A DNA stretch of 20,159 bases from Apostichopus parvimensis (Eukaryota; Echinodermata; Holothuroidea; Aspidochirotida; Stichopodidae), in the NCBI GenBank assembly GCA_000934455.1, contig KN893962.1, positions 8,680-28,838 on the forward strand, read 5' to 3'. Both the position numbers and the translations under genes were made by a program. Positions 18,801-20,159 of this stretch are shown here, piece after piece; the first letter of the stretch is position 1; every line of letters begins with the position of its first letter. A model generated the notes under the pieces. The model did not search any database. It was not told the DNA's origin and saw nothing but the letters and a program-made list of their open reading frames with translations.

Positions 18801-19889
18801 CTACTGTGGATTAGTACAGAGCAGTGCTAAGGAAGGGAATTCTGTAGAGATGGTGTGTGTACATCAAGTTGACATCCACTGACCACAAATCATTCTTGAA
18901 ACAAAGCAGGTATCTCTGGGTTGTAATACACCACACTACAGCTTGAAGGGGTTGAACAAAACACAGATAAGAATGCTTAGAGTGAAAACAACAGATCCTT
19001 CAAGTACCTACCTATATCACTGTCATGAATGTCTTATTATACTGTTCCATACTACTAAAACCCCAAATAAGTTAATTTAGTTGCAAACAGTTCTTGGAAT
19101 AAAGGTAAGATATTTTGAAGTTTCAAATTTACTTTTCATTTACATTTGCAAAGCAAGGTGGCTTAGTTTGATCAATTGTAATCTCATTATCTTGAGCAAT
19201 GGTCAATAGATTTGATAAAATTGCACACAAAACCTACAGAAGCTGCTTTAAACTGTCCATGTAAGATATTCTGTTGTGCTTTTGCTACAGAACATTATAA
19301 TATAATGCTCAACTATGGTCACTATGGTAACATACACAGTTAAGATGTTAATCCCCTAAGCAGGCTTTACACCTTAAAAGCTTAGTCCTAAATTCCTGCA
19401 AATCTTTCCTAAGTAATCCCGCCATAAATGAAGCAGAGAGATTTGGGTAACAGGGAATCTGTTCCTAATTATAAACCTATTGAAGAACTCTTTGGCTCTA
19501 GAATGTTGTACTTCCCATTGCTTTTGTTTGCATGCGACATGGAGCTCATTGTTGAAACTAGCAGATAGCTAGCTTACCTTTGTGGATTATCCACTCCAAT
19601 GGCCTAATCATGAAAATGCACTAGTACTTAAAGACTTGTCTGTTAGGATTAAAATTTATTGGTGAATAATTCTACCAGTTGAACAATTTGTTTGTCAAGT
19701 GCTTACTTATTTAACTGTTCAACAATGTCTCTTATTTTTTTCCACATAACTAACTGTAACCTCCCAGGTAACCTTGTATACATGTTCAAATGCATACTTG
19801 ATCTATCAAAAGCTACAAAGAAATCACATGCAAATTTGATTATAGTGTGTTCCTCTTTCATTTAGTTAAAGGGTGTGAAGACTTGCGCA
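15858..19889. other. Region upstream of the RFX exon; exons not identified
   Basis: The RFX exon upstream of 15760-15857 must end in phase 0 and should encode a short basic or amphipathic N-terminal segment. I inspected minus-strand donors here (for example near 15993, 16655, 16810, 19576 and 19703) and found none with both the right phase and RFX-like residues. Minor repeats are ATAATTTCAG three times (17575, 17587, 17597), an (ATCT)n patch near 18268, and CAGTG...CACTG around TACATGTA words (18411-18470). The N-terminal exon may be short, diverged or outside the window. Confidence 0.45.
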
Positions 19890-20076
19890 AAAAGAAACGT
19901 CTAATGCCGGTAAACTGACCTAGTTTCGAATGAGGTGTAACAGAAGTGTTAGACACCACCATCGATCCCAGAAAATGCACACACAGCTTGCTACCGTCGG
20001 TAATTAGACACTAGTGTACAGTCAGTACATACAGCTGCGGTCAATACCCATAGCACAGTCTACAAACGATACAGCG
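19890..20076. promoter_or_regulatory. CpG-richer possible promoter or 5' region
   Basis: CpG dinucleotides become more frequent than in the preceding 15 kb, which suits an unmethylated 5' region. There is no convincing TATA box. It could serve the plus-strand candidate exon at 20077, the RFX gene, or both. Confidence 0.3.
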
Positions 20077-20109
20077 ATGGACATCTCAGGTCCAGCTAAA
20101 GATAACAAG
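20077..20109 (+). CDS. Candidate first coding exon of a divergent gene (partial)
   Basis: ATG in good context (ACAGCGATGG, purine at -3 and G at +4) opens 11 codons, MDISGPAKDNK, ending AAG before a possible donor GTATCA at 20110. The composition is protein-like and the surrounding sequence CpG-richer. The segment is far too short to name a family, and the rest of any gene lies beyond the window. An upstream-AUG or chance match is quite possible. Confidence 0.3.
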
Positions 20110-20159
20110 GTATCACGTTTCATTACTGTCTGCATTTTGTAGCGACACGAACAAAACGT

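Noticed and set aside
19700-19760. Minus-strand KIRDIVEQLNK segment before a GTAAGC donor as the missing N-terminal RFX exon
   Set aside because: The reading frame ends in phase 2 at the donor, whereas the next RFX exon starts in phase 0, and the frame in phase 0 ends in a stop codon. The acceptor is weak.
1-20159. CRISPR array, bacterial operon, riboswitch or prophage
   Set aside because: No regularly spaced repeats, no ribosome-binding sites with long ORFs, and clear eukaryotic exon-intron and retroelement structure.

Overview
This is a metazoan nuclear genome window, not a bacterial one. It is AT-rich, full of stops in all frames, and has no long ORF. What can be recognised are short exons with GT/AG splice sites, retroelement tails, microsatellites and a DNA-transposon-like insert. 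CR1/L2-style LINE tails ending in simple repeats, a tRNA-headed SINE and CpG-poor intronic DNA suggest a marine invertebrate, perhaps an echinoderm or other non-vertebrate deuterostome. That placement is inference.

The main gene lies on the minus strand. Two exons, 15760-15857 and 1043-1165, encode successive parts of an RFX transcription factor of the RFX5/RFX7 type: the leucine-rich segment ending LYLRLP, then the first half of the RFX winged-helix DNA-binding domain. Their splice phases match exactly (the first leaves AG, the second supplies C, giving Ser). The intron between them is 14,594 bp and fills most of the window. Earlier exons lie above 15857 and were not found. Later exons, including the rest of the winged helix, lie below position 1.

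The large intron is a collecting site for mobile DNA. From low to high coordinate it holds: a 2.3-kb insert (2833-5153) with CAGTG...CACTG inverted termini and an ATTAG direct repeat on both sides; a 5'-truncated LINE with a reverse-transcriptase C-terminal remnant (6158-6520); a tRNA-derived SINE (about 10624-10830); and a second LINE- or SINE-type 3' tail with a stem-loop and (AATC)n (15358-15431). All three retroelement remnants point the same way as the gene. The 2.3-kb insert is the least ordinary object here. Its two ends carry related hairpin modules in which paired bases have changed together, and its interior holds a 45-bp direct repeat, a purine-rich tract, CCAAT/GC-box-like sites and a CpG-rich row of short perfect hairpins.

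The right end of the window (about 19890-20159) becomes CpG-richer. It contains a short ATG-led open segment on the plus strand that ends at a splice donor, a possible first exon of a divergent gene. The remaining sequence looks like ordinary AT-rich intron or intergenic DNA.
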